64,000 nucleotides of DNA, taken from positions 186,001-250,000 of the forward strand of contig JBEVXU010000007.1 in the NCBI GenBank assembly GCA_040505895.1, written 5' to 3'. The translations under genes and the position numbers were made by a program. Source of the stretch: Vondammii sp040505895. GTDB lineage: Bacteria > Pseudomonadota > Gammaproteobacteria > Chromatiales > Chromatiaceae. The notes under the pieces are model-generated. The model was not told the origin of the DNA and searched no databases. It saw only the letters and a program-made list of their open reading frames with translations. Of the stretch, positions 34,006 to 42,353 are shown piece after piece (position 1 is the first letter of the stretch; each line of letters opens with the position of its first letter).

Positions 34006-35052
34006 CTATTTGACACCCACGCCAATAATAATCTCATCCGGCTTCTCCTGAAAAGCGACACGCTCCCGCATCTCCGGTGTCAGATAGATACGCCCCTTCT
34101 CATCCACCAGCATCACCTGCTTAAGCCCCATGTTTCGCGAGACCTCAAGCCACTGTGATGGCCCGGCCACACTAAGTGCGGTTGCCGCCGCATCGGCCAA
34201 ACCACCATTTTTGGCCACCACCGTGGCTGATACGACATGCTCTACCGGATAACCACTGCGTGGATCGATGATATGAGCATAGCGCACCTGTTGATACTCA
34301 CGGTAACGCTCATAGTTGCCGGATGTCAGCACACATTCACCATCGGCAGCCTCTATGGAAGCGATTACCCCCTGGCCTTGAGGATGACGAACACCGATAC
34401 GCCAAGGACGGTCACCACGACTGCCCGCAACACAGAGATCACCACCGGCATTGACGATGGTATGGGTGATGCCGTGGCCGGCAAGTTGCTTGATGGCAAG
34501 TTGCAGGGCATAGCCCTTGGCAAACGCCCCCAGGTCGATATTTACCCGGCGATTGCGGCTACTCACCCTGTTGCCGCTGATCAACAGATCACCCATTGCC
34601 GGTGCATCCTGTAGAAGCCGACCTATCTCCTGCCGTGTAGGGGGTGCTCCTGATGGTGGTTCGTCACGATGAAATCCCCACAGAGAGATGAGATGGCCAA
34701 TGGCGGGATTAAAGAGCCCCAGACTCTGCTCCGAAAACAGTTTTGCTTGTTCGATCAGGGGCAGAAGAAAGGGATCGACACGCCGTCCTTCACCCGTGGC
34801 GATAGCGCGGTTGAGCTGCACCAGTTCCCCTTCCCCTTTCCAGCCGTGCCAGTCCCGGTGCATCCGTTGAAAAGAGGCATCGACGGCATCCACCGCCTGC
34901 TCAAAACCCTGTTTATTGGTGGTATAAGCGCTAATGCTGACCAGGGTGCCAAAAACATAGAGCTCCTGCTTATGGACCGTCGGCGTCGGACTACACCCAA
35001 TAGAGACAACAGTAAGCAGAAGTATGAGGAGGTAGCGGTACAATCGATTCAC
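34006..35052 (-). CDS. apbE: FAD:protein FMN transferase, lipoprotein
   Basis: This 348-residue periplasmic enzyme attaches FMN to a Thr/Ser of target proteins such as NqrB, NqrC or RnfD/G. A lipobox VSIGC (Cys about residue 20) gives a membrane-tethered lipoprotein. Family motifs are DLGAFAKGYALQ, NAGGDLCVAGS and AHIIDPRSGYPVEH, plus the Mg-binding DAAATALSV. No nqr or rnf gene is adjacent, so the target lies elsewhere. Length is normal. It is divergent from the DUF1353 gene, with about 145 bases between the two starts. Confidence 0.95.
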   Translation of the reverse strand: MNRLYRYLLILLLTVVSIGCSPTPTVHKQELYVFGTLVSISAYTTNKQGFEQAVDAVDASFQRMHRDWHGWKGEGELVQLNRAIATGEGRRVDPFLLPLIEQAKLFSEQSLGLFNPAIGHLISLWGFHRDEPPSGAPPTRQEIGRLLQDAPAMGDLLISGNRVSSRNRRVNIDLGAFAKGYALQLAIKQLAGHGITHTIVNAGGDLCVAGSRGDRPWRIGVRHPQGQGVIASIEAADGECVLTSGNYERYREYQQVRYAHIIDPRSGYPVEHVVSATVVAKNGGLADAAATALSVAGPSQWLEVSRNMGLKQVMLVDEKGRIYLTPEMRERVAFQEKPDEIIIGVGVK

Positions 35053-35196
35053 CTGTCAGAAAACCATAAGTATAATTTGTATCTGTTTCAGCCATGGAAT
35101 TTAGGTCAATCGAGCTGCATCATCTAATCGCATGGTGATTTGAGTCTGGTATCATAGCGAAAACTTGAGTGTGTAGCTTACAACAGGAGACTATGT

Positions 35197-35598
35197 ATGA
35201 TCTCGTACAAGAAGAGACTAAAATACAAGTACACCCTCCATGACACATACTCCCATCCCGATCCTACCGGCATTGAGGTAGTGAAGGCCATCGATCAGAA
35301 GATGCTGGATTTGGATGAAGATGGGCGGCTGACCATCCACAAGGGCTACTCCTGGGATGGAGCGACCTCCACCCCGGACAGTGCCAGTATTATGAAGGGG
35401 TCACTGGTTCACGATGCGCTCTACCAGCTGATGCGTGAAGAGAAGATTGGGTTTGACCAGCGCCTGAGGGCTGATCAGCTGCTGCGTGAGATTTGTATCG
35501 ATTCGGGAATGTTCAAGCCCTACGCCTGGTGGATTTTCTGGGCGGTGAGGCTGTTTGGTGCCTGTAATGCCATGCCTGACCTGAGGCGTGCCCCATGA
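35197..35598 (+). CDS. DUF1353-family protein
   Basis: This is a 133-residue protein with the DUF1353 core HKGYSWDGAT, SLVHDALYQLMRE and LRADQLLREICIDSGM. The family is common in phages and bacterial chromosomes. Its role is not established, though the His-Asp-Ala pattern is strongly conserved. AGGAGA lies about 13 bases before the ATG at 35197. It ends 28 bases before the D-amino acid transaminase gene on the same strand. Confidence 0.85.
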   Translation: MISYKKRLKYKYTLHDTYSHPDPTGIEVVKAIDQKMLDLDEDGRLTIHKGYSWDGATSTPDSASIMKGSLVHDALYQLMREEKIGFDQRLRADQLLREICIDSGMFKPYAWWIFWAVRLFGACNAMPDLRRAP

Positions 35599-35626
35599 TT
35601 GTTCAACTAAGTTAGTGAATCGTTTT

Positions 35627-36493
35627 ATGAGTAGAATAGTCTATGTCAACGGAGATTTCCTGGCGGAAGAGGATGCCATGATCTCTATCTTCGACCGAGG
35701 TTTTCTCTTTGCCGATGGTGTCTATGAGGTCTCCTCCGTGCTTCGTGGCAAGCTGATCGATAACAGCGCCCACATGGTACGTCTACACCGTTCGCTCAAT
35801 GAGCTGGAGATGGATGCTCCAATCTCTGATGAGGAGATTGAAGCGATACAGCATGAGTTGGTCGCACGTAACAGAGTGGCTGAGGGGCTGATCTATCTAC
35901 AGATCACCCGGGGTGCAGCGGATCGTGATTTCGCCTACCCAAAGGGTGCTACCCCCACCCTTGTGATGTTCACCCAAGCCAAACAGGTGGTTGATAACCC
36001 ACAAGTTGAAACAGGTATTAGCGTAATCACTACTGGAGATATTCGCTGGCGCCGCCGGGATATCAAAACGGTGGGATTACTTGCCCCCTGCATGGCCAAG
36101 ATGGAGGCCAAAAAGGTGGGAGCAGATGATGCGTGGATGGTGGAGAATGGGTTCATCACTGAGGGCACCTCAAACAACGCCTATATTGTCACCACTGACG
36201 GCACCCTGATCACCCGCCAGTTGGGCTCAGAGATACTCCACGGCATCACTCGAAGGGCGGTGCTGAAACTTGCCACCGAGAGTGGAATAGTGATCGAGGA
36301 GCGTCCCTTCAGCGTCGAAGAGGCCCTTGCCGCCAGTGAGGCGTTCATCACCTCCGCCACCACCTTTGTCATGCCGGTCACCTCGATTGATGGCCACAAG
36401 ATAGGTGGTGGCAACCCGGGTGAGCTGACCTTGCGTTTGCGCCAACTCTACATTGATATAGCATTAAAGGAAGCGGAATCCGTTTACGAGTAG
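35627..36493 (+). CDS. dat: D-amino acid transaminase, class IV PLP enzyme
   Basis: This is a 288-residue fold-type IV aminotransferase: VYVNGDFLAEEDAMISIFDRGFLFADGVYE at the N-terminus (read in parts as VYVNGDFL and DRGFLFADGVYE), the PLP-lysine segment DIKTVGLLAPCMAK and ENGFITEGTSNNAYIV binding the cofactor phosphate. It interconverts D-alanine and D-glutamate in the Bacillus enzyme, feeding cell-wall synthesis. The related branched-chain type is less likely given the DRG and FADGVYE pattern. The ATG at 35627 starts the family N-terminus directly. The frame is open further up. Confidence 0.88.
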   Translation: MSRIVYVNGDFLAEEDAMISIFDRGFLFADGVYEVSSVLRGKLIDNSAHMVRLHRSLNELEMDAPISDEEIEAIQHELVARNRVAEGLIYLQITRGAADRDFAYPKGATPTLVMFTQAKQVVDNPQVETGISVITTGDIRWRRRDIKTVGLLAPCMAKMEAKKVGADDAWMVENGFITEGTSNNAYIVTTDGTLITRQLGSEILHGITRRAVLKLATESGIVIEERPFSVEEALAASEAFITSATTFVMPVTSIDGHKIGGGNPGELTLRLRQLYIDIALKEAESVYE

Positions 36494-36550
36494 AATCTAC
36501 CCAAAGCATCTACACTTAGCACTACATAGAAGCCACAATGGAACTGTTTG

Positions 36551-37993
36551 ATGCGGGCAATCGCTCACTACCTCTCATCACTGTTTATCCTGTTTATTTA
36601 CGGAATTCAGGTCTGCCCCTTTCTTGAGTCCCTGTCACCGGCCCAACTGGGGGTACCGATGGCTACCGCTCTGGCTGTGCAGTGGCTACTGCGTGGACCG
36701 CTGAAGCAGCGTTGGGTGGAGAGTGCGTCATATGAGTCACAGGTGCGACGTCAACTCACTCTCGACTTCATTCTCTATGCCGCGTCAGGTGCCGTTCTCA
36801 CCCTTTACTTCACTTTTATCCACCAGTTTCCGATGGAGAGTGGGCTCAAGGTGCTGGTTGGTTTTCTCACCCTCGGTTTCTTTGCCGCCGTAGACCTTGC
36901 TCTGGAGCATGAACGTCTGCTGGCCGAACAGCTGCATGCTATGGAAATTGAGACCGAAGCCGGCACCACTTACTTTCCTGTATCACAAAAGCTGGCACTG
37001 TTTGCCGCGATCTCTGCCTCTCTTATGACCACCGTCCTCTTCCTTGTCATTAATAAGGACCTGCTCTGGCTGTTGGACAGCGCTGCCAGTGTCTCTCTTC
37101 ATGATGCCCAGCAATCGATACTCAAAGAGTTTCTGTTTGTTGCCCTGATTACTCTGCTACACATGCTCAATGTGATTCGCTCCTATGCAGGAAATCTGCA
37201 GTTCTTCTTTGATACCGAAAACCGCGTGCTGATTCGCACCAACGAAGGGAAGCTGGATGGTAGGGTACCGGTCAGCACCAATGACGAGTTTGGCGTCATG
37301 GCCCACCAGACCAACATAATGGTCCGGTCGATACGCAAAAGGACCGAGGAGATACAACGCACCCAGGATGTCGCCATACTGGGCCTGGCGACACTGGCTG
37401 AAACCCGCGATAACGAGACCGGCGGCCATATCCTGCGTACCCAGCGCTATGTACGCGCCCTGGCTGAGCATTTGCAAAACGACAAGCGCTTCACTCACCT
37501 ACTCACACCTACAGATATCGAGTTGCTCTATAAATCAGCACCACTTCACGATATCGGCAAAGTCGGCATACCCGATGCCATCCTGCTGAAACCGGGGGGG
37601 CTGACTGAGCAGGAGTTTGAGATTATGAAGACCCATGCCCAGCTTGGCAGTGAGGCGATTCAAGTGGCGGAGAGAGAGCTCGGCAGCACCTCGTTCTTGC
37701 GCTATGCACGGGAAATTGCCGAAACCCACCATGAAAAGTGGGATGGTAGCGGCTATCCAAAGGGGCTCAAAGGGGAAGAGATTCCGCTCTCCGGCCGCCT
37801 CATGGCAGTGTCGGATGTCTATGATGCGTTGATCTCAAAACGCGTCTACAAATCTTCCTTTTCCCATGAAAAAGCTCGCAGAATCATCGTCGAAGGGCAT
37901 GGCACTCATTTCGATCCGGTGTTAGTAGATGCCTTTATCACCATCGAAAACCAGTTTATGGAGATTGCCTCGCAGCACAAAGATAGGCACTAG
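36551..37993 (+). CDS. Membrane HD-GYP protein, predicted c-di-GMP phosphodiesterase
   Basis: This is a 480-residue protein. About five hydrophobic segments occupy the first 215 residues (FILFIYGIQV, FILYAASGAVLTLYF, VLVGFLTLGFFAAV, LFAAISASLMTTVLFLVI, FLFVALITLLHML). A HAMP-like linker follows (LDGRVPVSTNDEFGVMAHQ), then HD-GYP (about 280-475) with ETGGHILRTQ, PLHDIGKVGIPDAIL, THHEKWDGSGYPKGLKGEEIP and VSDVYDALISKRVYK. All catalytic residues are kept. It should hydrolyse c-di-GMP in response to a membrane or periplasmic cue. ATG at 36551. It converges on the PAS-GGDEF-EAL gene with six bases between stops. Confidence 0.9.
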   Translation: MRAIAHYLSSLFILFIYGIQVCPFLESLSPAQLGVPMATALAVQWLLRGPLKQRWVESASYESQVRRQLTLDFILYAASGAVLTLYFTFIHQFPMESGLKVLVGFLTLGFFAAVDLALEHERLLAEQLHAMEIETEAGTTYFPVSQKLALFAAISASLMTTVLFLVINKDLLWLLDSAASVSLHDAQQSILKEFLFVALITLLHMLNVIRSYAGNLQFFFDTENRVLIRTNEGKLDGRVPVSTNDEFGVMAHQTNIMVRSIRKRTEEIQRTQDVAILGLATLAETRDNETGGHILRTQRYVRALAEHLQNDKRFTHLLTPTDIELLYKSAPLHDIGKVGIPDAILLKPGGLTEQEFEIMKTHAQLGSEAIQVAERELGSTSFLRYAREIAETHHEKWDGSGYPKGLKGEEIPLSGRLMAVSDVYDALISKRVYKSSFSHEKARRIIVEGHGTHFDPVLVDAFITIENQFMEIASQHKDRH

Positions 37994-37999
37994 GGAGCC

Positions 38000-39715
38000 T
38001 CACCCCACCTTTATCAACTCGGTAAACGCCTCAGCCGGTATCGGTTTTGAAAGCAGATTCCCCTGGACTTCATCACACCCCATCTCCCTAAGAGCCGTCA
38101 AGATTGTCTCCGACTCGACACCCTCGGCTATCACCGGAATACGCATGGCATGCCCAAGATGAACAATAGTTTCGAGGAGCGCATGATCCCGCTTACCATT
38201 GGCTGCACTCTGAACAAAGGAGCGGTCGATCTTCAGCCGGTCAATGGCAAACAGCTTCAGGTAGCTCAGTGATGACTGGCCGGTTCCGAAGTCATCAATG
38301 GCGACCGTGACACCGAGTGTCTGCAACTTGCGTAGATTATTATTAGCAACCTCTACATTGGTCACCAGGGCGGTTTCAGTAATCTCCAGTTCAAGCAGCC
38401 AGGGGTCCAGCAAAGTCTCGCGGAGGATTGACTGCACCAGTTGGGAGAATGTGGGGGAGACCAGTGCATGGGCGGAGATATTGACACCAATGCGCAGGTG
38501 CCCATCTCCCTTTTCATCGCCCCATGAACGGGCAATGGAGCACGCTTTGAATAGGGTCCACTGAGTGATCTGCTGGATCAGACCGGTGGTCTCTGCAATA
38601 GGAATAAACTCATCCGGCGAAACCCAGTCATTCTCTGGATTGGCCCAGCGAATCAGTGCCTCAGCGCCGATCACGTCACCCGTCCCTATATGGTACTGGG
38701 GCTGCATATAGAGCTGAAACGGCATCTGTGCCATTGCGCTATGAAGAAGCTGAACTATGCGGGAGTGACGATGAATTTTCTCCTCATACTCCGAACTAAA
38801 CAGTAGAAAGCCGCAACCAGGGTTGGACTTTGTCTCCAGCAGGGCGATATCCGAACGTTCGATCAGTTGCTCGGCAGATACTTCAGAGGGCGATACCTCA
38901 AGCATGCCAAAGCGGCAATTGAGATAAACATTGGAGTCACCAGTAGCCAACGGCTGCTTCATTTCGCGGTAGAGATGATCCGCCAACTCTGCAGCCGACC
39001 TCTTCTCATTGGGCATAGGAATGAACAACGCCTTGAAACGGTGCGAGCCGGTACGGGCAACAATACTTCCGGGAGTAAGCTGACCGAGCAGGCGCCGTCC
39101 GTAGTCTCCCACTATCAAATTGATCCCATGTGCTCCAAAAATGCTATAGAGCTTAGTCAGATCTCCCATATCAATAGAGAGTAGGAAACAACGGGGAGCC
39201 CCCGAGTGAAGCAGCGATTCCAGTCGCTCCTGCAGATATGCCCTGTTAGGGAGGGAGGTCTCATGATCAAAGTAGGCAAGCTGAGTAATCCGTTCCTGAC
39301 TTTCCTTTTGATCGGAAATATCACGGATAATGGCGGTAAAGGTGGTACGCCCGCCGAGAGTCGTTTCACTCAGAGCGATTTCCGCATAAAAGGTATCACC
39401 ATTGCGTCGCTGGGCAATGACCTCCCGTCCCTCTCCGACGAGATGGGGAGTGCGTGTGGATAGATAACGGGAGATATAGGCCTGATGATTATGCCGATCA
39501 TTCTCGGTCATCAGCATGCCGACACTCCGCCCGATAATCTCATCCCGACTATAGCCAAAGATTTTCTCTGCGGCAGAGTTGAAGATTTCGATGCGCCCAC
39601 TCTCATCACTGGTGATGATAGCGTCAACAGCAGTCTCCAATACACCCTCGAGCCGAGCGGCATCATCAGAGAGCGGCCGATGCCTATTTCCAGGTTGGAG
39701 GACAGTTTTTTTCAT
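38000..39715 (-). CDS. PAS-GGDEF(degenerate)-EAL protein, predicted c-di-GMP phosphodiesterase
   Basis: The protein is about 571 residues. A PAS domain (about 15-140; AVDAIITSDESGRIEIFNSA, FGYSRDEIIGR) precedes a GGDEF domain whose active loop reads RTGSHRFK instead of GGDEF, so cyclase activity is very unlikely. The EAL domain (about 315-565) keeps IGAEALIRW, GVNISAHAL, LEITETAL, IDDFGTGQSSLSYLK, KIDRSFVQ and VIAEGVES, so phosphodiesterase activity is likely. There is no membrane segment. The ATG at 39715 fits AAGGTG upstream. An ATG at 39745 is also possible. Confidence 0.9.
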   Translation of the reverse strand: MKKTVLQPGNRHRPLSDDAARLEGVLETAVDAIITSDESGRIEIFNSAAEKIFGYSRDEIIGRSVGMLMTENDRHNHQAYISRYLSTRTPHLVGEGREVIAQRRNGDTFYAEIALSETTLGGRTTFTAIIRDISDQKESQERITQLAYFDHETSLPNRAYLQERLESLLHSGAPRCFLLSIDMGDLTKLYSIFGAHGINLIVGDYGRRLLGQLTPGSIVARTGSHRFKALFIPMPNEKRSAAELADHLYREMKQPLATGDSNVYLNCRFGMLEVSPSEVSAEQLIERSDIALLETKSNPGCGFLLFSSEYEEKIHRHSRIVQLLHSAMAQMPFQLYMQPQYHIGTGDVIGAEALIRWANPENDWVSPDEFIPIAETTGLIQQITQWTLFKACSIARSWGDEKGDGHLRIGVNISAHALVSPTFSQLVQSILRETLLDPWLLELEITETALVTNVEVANNNLRKLQTLGVTVAIDDFGTGQSSLSYLKLFAIDRLKIDRSFVQSAANGKRDHALLETIVHLGHAMRIPVIAEGVESETILTALREMGCDEVQGNLLSKPIPAEAFTELIKVG

Positions 39716-40100
39716 TGACACCTTCAAACCAACAAACTCAGTCATGTAAAAGCAGCTGAAGCGCACAACCACGGCTATGATGTCGCGGCTACAAGTGCTC
39801 TACCCATGCGGTTGCAGCTACGCTTTTCAGCATTACACCCAGATTTCACCCAATAGGCCTATCCACCACTCTATCGCATGTTGGCGGACAACAAAACTCC
39901 TGTTTTCCAGCCAAATTTCCAGTCACTTAATTGATTCCAAGATGTTTCCAGGAACTCCTAAATTTCTAGTGATAAATCTGATCGATTACAGTAGTTGGGG
40001 GCTATTAGCTGCGTAACCGATTGCTTTCCGTCGGAGAACCATGGTGACTCAGGGCCATTTATTCAGTATGGTCATTATCATCGGTTTTGCTGTTGGAAGG
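39716..40100. other. Intergenic region
   Basis: These 385 bases between two divergent genes contain only the upstream ends of their open frames. No RNA gene, repeat or terminator was recognised. It should hold the promoters of the PAS-GGDEF-EAL gene and of the hemerythrin gene. Confidence 0.5.
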
Positions 40101-40787
40101 ATGATGGAAGCTGAAGATTGGTTTGAAAAATACAGGATCGGTGTGCCGCTCATTGACGCGGATCACCGAAGTCTCTTTGACGAAGTGTACAAGTTAAGAG
40201 ACAACCTGAATAATGAAATCGATCTAGTGCAAATGGGGCAGTCGATCCAATTTCTCTACCAATACGTCGGTGCTCACTTCGCTCGTGAAGAGCAGCTGAT
40301 GCGTGAAAAGCATTACCCTCGCTATGCCCATCATAAGGCGGCACATCACCACCTCAGAAGAGTAGTTTTTGCTGTCCAGAAAATTTATCGGGAGACCCCT
40401 GAGCGGGTTGACAAAGGTAAGCTGGAGAAATTCCTGGAATTTTGGCTAACAGAGCATATCCAGGGGATGGACATGGAACTGGAGCCCTATATCAATGGTC
40501 CACTCAGCCACGGAGGTGTCCAGATCAAGCATCAGGCAACGCCACTGGAAGAGGAGGTCTCCCCTCTCACTGAAGTGATCGAGGTGACTCTGCGTGTCCC
40601 CGGCAATAAGGCCGAAATCCTCGAACGTTGCGCCAAAATCCTGCTTCAATCAACCCCCGAGGCACAGGATCTTGAGGAGCTAGCCACCGCAACTATTGGC
40701 ATAACCATGACTGAAGCCGAGGAACTGGCTGTGGCGGTACTGGTGTCGCCTAATGCTTCAGACACATCGGAAAAGGGCTCTGCATAA
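40101..40787 (+). CDS. Bacteriohemerythrin
   Basis: This is a 228-residue protein whose first 145 residues form a hemerythrin four-helix bundle with all iron ligands: DADHRSLFDEVYKL, YVGAHFAREEQLM, YPRYAHHKAAHHH and LTEHIQGMDMEL. It binds O2 at a non-heme diiron site and acts in oxygen storage, delivery or sensing. The C-terminal 85 residues (TEVIEVTLRVPGNKAEIL, ELATATIGITMTEAEELAVA) form an additional domain, not part of the usual single-domain protein, perhaps ferredoxin-like alpha/beta. GGAAGG precedes two adjacent ATG codons at 40101 and 40104. Confidence 0.92.
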   Translation: MMEAEDWFEKYRIGVPLIDADHRSLFDEVYKLRDNLNNEIDLVQMGQSIQFLYQYVGAHFAREEQLMREKHYPRYAHHKAAHHHLRRVVFAVQKIYRETPERVDKGKLEKFLEFWLTEHIQGMDMELEPYINGPLSHGGVQIKHQATPLEEEVSPLTEVIEVTLRVPGNKAEILERCAKILLQSTPEAQDLEELATATIGITMTEAEELAVAVLVSPNASDTSEKGSA

Positions 40788-40825
40788 AACACCTCACAGG
40801 TGGGGTTCTCTCATGTGCTGTAACG

Positions 40826-40854
40826 AAAAAAGGGCCGCACAATGGCGACCCTTT
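40826..40854. terminator. Hairpin downstream of the hemerythrin gene
   Basis: AAAGGG (40829-40834) pairs with CCCTTT (40849-40854), with partial pairing of CGC and GCG inside. The run of six T lies on the minus-strand side, so termination would be better for leftward transcription. It may still slow rightward reading from the hemerythrin gene. Confidence 0.4.
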
Positions 40855-40989
40855 GAGTGTGGTAGGAACTTTTCGCGCGCAACACTAGCCAATCGTAATC
40901 CATTTCACAGCATCATCTACCAGGCTTGAAAAGATGGGAATTAGAATGCAGTATGCTCCTGATAATTATTAACATATTGGAGAAGTATA

Positions 40990-41190
40990 GTGTTAGAGAC
41001 CATTCTTGGCCTAGGCGTTGGGTTTATCATCCTAATTATTCTTTTCTGGCTACTACCCATAATCTTTATTTTGAAATCGCAGAAAACATCGGGAGCTGAA
41101 AAAATATTTTGGCTGTTAGCCGTCTTATTTGTCTCCTGGTTCGCGTGGATTCTTTATATGTTACTGGCACCCATTGGTTCACGAGAATGA
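40990..41190 (+). CDS. Small two-helix membrane protein, PLDc_N-like
   Basis: This is a 66-residue protein starting with GTG at 40990, with TTGGAG before it. Two hydrophobic helices (GVGFIILIILFWLLPIIFIL and IFWLLAVLFVSWFAWILYML) flank a short polar loop KSQKTSGAEK. This matches the small cardiolipin-synthase N-terminal (PLDc_N) module that occurs alone in many bacteria. No function is established for the stand-alone form. Confidence 0.7.
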   Translation: MLETILGLGVGFIILIILFWLLPIIFILKSQKTSGAEKIFWLLAVLFVSWFAWILYMLLAPIGSRE

Positions 41191-41327
41191 AACTGATCTT
41201 CTGAATACTGTAGGTATGCTTAGGGCCTATTTTTGTAGGTATTTTGAACTACCGCTTCAGGTTGACTGCGGCTGTTTAGCCTAGAAACCTATAGGTAGGC
41301 ATTTGGTCGAAAACTAAATTGTAGCGA

Positions 41328-42011
41328 CTATTCTTTGAGCTTGACCTTAAGATGTCCTTCTTCAACCCGAACATCTTCTACACCATCGGAAAAGCCACTC
41401 CAAAAACCGTTTTCATCCCCAAATTCACTTATCAAATCAATATTCTTTAATCCGCCTAGCCAGGAATTTGGGATGGGTATTCCCATAATGCTGACGCCCT
41501 TTAGGATTACAACAGGTTTTGCGTCTCGGAAAGCCATTTCAACACCTGCTGAGACACGTAGAGTTTTCCCACCTAGAATCGGAAAGTCTTTATCAAGTGG
41601 GACCAACAGCCTGGCGCTTACAAGATCATCGCTCATATCAACAGCAAGTTTTTTTGCTAGATCGCGATTTTTAGCCAACATAGCATTGAGCTCACGTTCG
41701 CTAAAGTTTACCTCACGCAAGGCTCCTTCCTCACTGTAGCGTTCAGCTCTTAACCATTGCTCATCGGTTTCCGGTGATGCTCCATCTGGATTTTGATGTA
41801 CCACTGGATCGGGATCATAGCCTAAATTCTTCAGTTTGATATTGAGTGTTTGTTGTTCCTTCGCGCTAAGTTCAACCGGTTTGAAGTCCTTTGCGTATAT
41901 GTAGGTGCGCACAGCCCAGAAAGTGACTGCTATTGTTATTAATATTGTGACGAGAACGATCCATAAAACATGGATGCCTCGTAACCCTCTGTTGCGCGTC
42001 TCTTCGGCCAT
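41328..42011 (-). CDS. Membrane-anchored protein of unknown function
   Basis: This is a 227-residue protein with one N-terminal membrane helix (HVLWIVLVTILITIAVTFWA) and a periplasmic domain. The domain includes VNFSERELNAMLAKNRDLA, KLAVDMSDDLVSARLLVPLD and LKGVSIMGIPIPNSWLGGLK, a beta-rich fold resembling lipid-binding or LmeA-like domains in rhythm only. Homologues are sometimes labelled arginine N-succinyltransferase, which nothing in the sequence supports. The ATG at 42011 is preferred over 42023. Unknown role. Confidence 0.65.
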   Translation of the reverse strand: MAEETRNRGLRGIHVLWIVLVTILITIAVTFWAVRTYIYAKDFKPVELSAKEQQTLNIKLKNLGYDPDPVVHQNPDGASPETDEQWLRAERYSEEGALREVNFSERELNAMLAKNRDLAKKLAVDMSDDLVSARLLVPLDKDFPILGGKTLRVSAGVEMAFRDAKPVVILKGVSIMGIPIPNSWLGGLKNIDLISEFGDENGFWSGFSDGVEDVRVEEGHLKVKLKE

Positions 42012-42065
42012 ATTGAAATCCAAATAACTTGTCCTCGTCTAAGATACTATCTTACCATTAGTATT

Positions 42066-42254
42066 AAATGTTGTGAGTATCCATTTCACAAAGCACTATT
42101 CTGTGGAGAATTTCGTTTTCGTCTTAAAACTAGCAATCAACAAAATATTCTTACCGGTGAAGGCTATAAAACGAAATCGGGCTGTACGAATGGTATTGGG
42201 TCTGTTAAGAAAAATGCACCCGATGCCTCTATCGAGGGTTTGACGGAGGGATAA
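42066..42254 (+). pseudogene. DUF1508 (YegP-like) domain, start missing
   Basis: The frame reads GEFRFRLKTSNQQNILTGEG and then YKTKSGCTNGIGSVKKNAPD before a TAA at 42252-42254. This is the DUF1508/YegP signature (FRFRLK, NGQxIL, GYxxK, NGIxSVKKNAPD). The open frame continues upstream to beyond 42018 but contains no ATG, GTG or TTG, so the 5' end seems lost or an unusual start is used. It may be a decayed gene. Family members are small proteins linked to stress in some bacteria. Confidence 0.7.
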
Positions 42255-42353
42255 TTCCTTCTCTTAATTCACTTAAGAGAAACCCACTTCGGTGATTTTT
42301 TCTGTTCCATTACGTTTTAGTGTGCCCCGTTCTTTATTCTAAGGAGTGACCTG

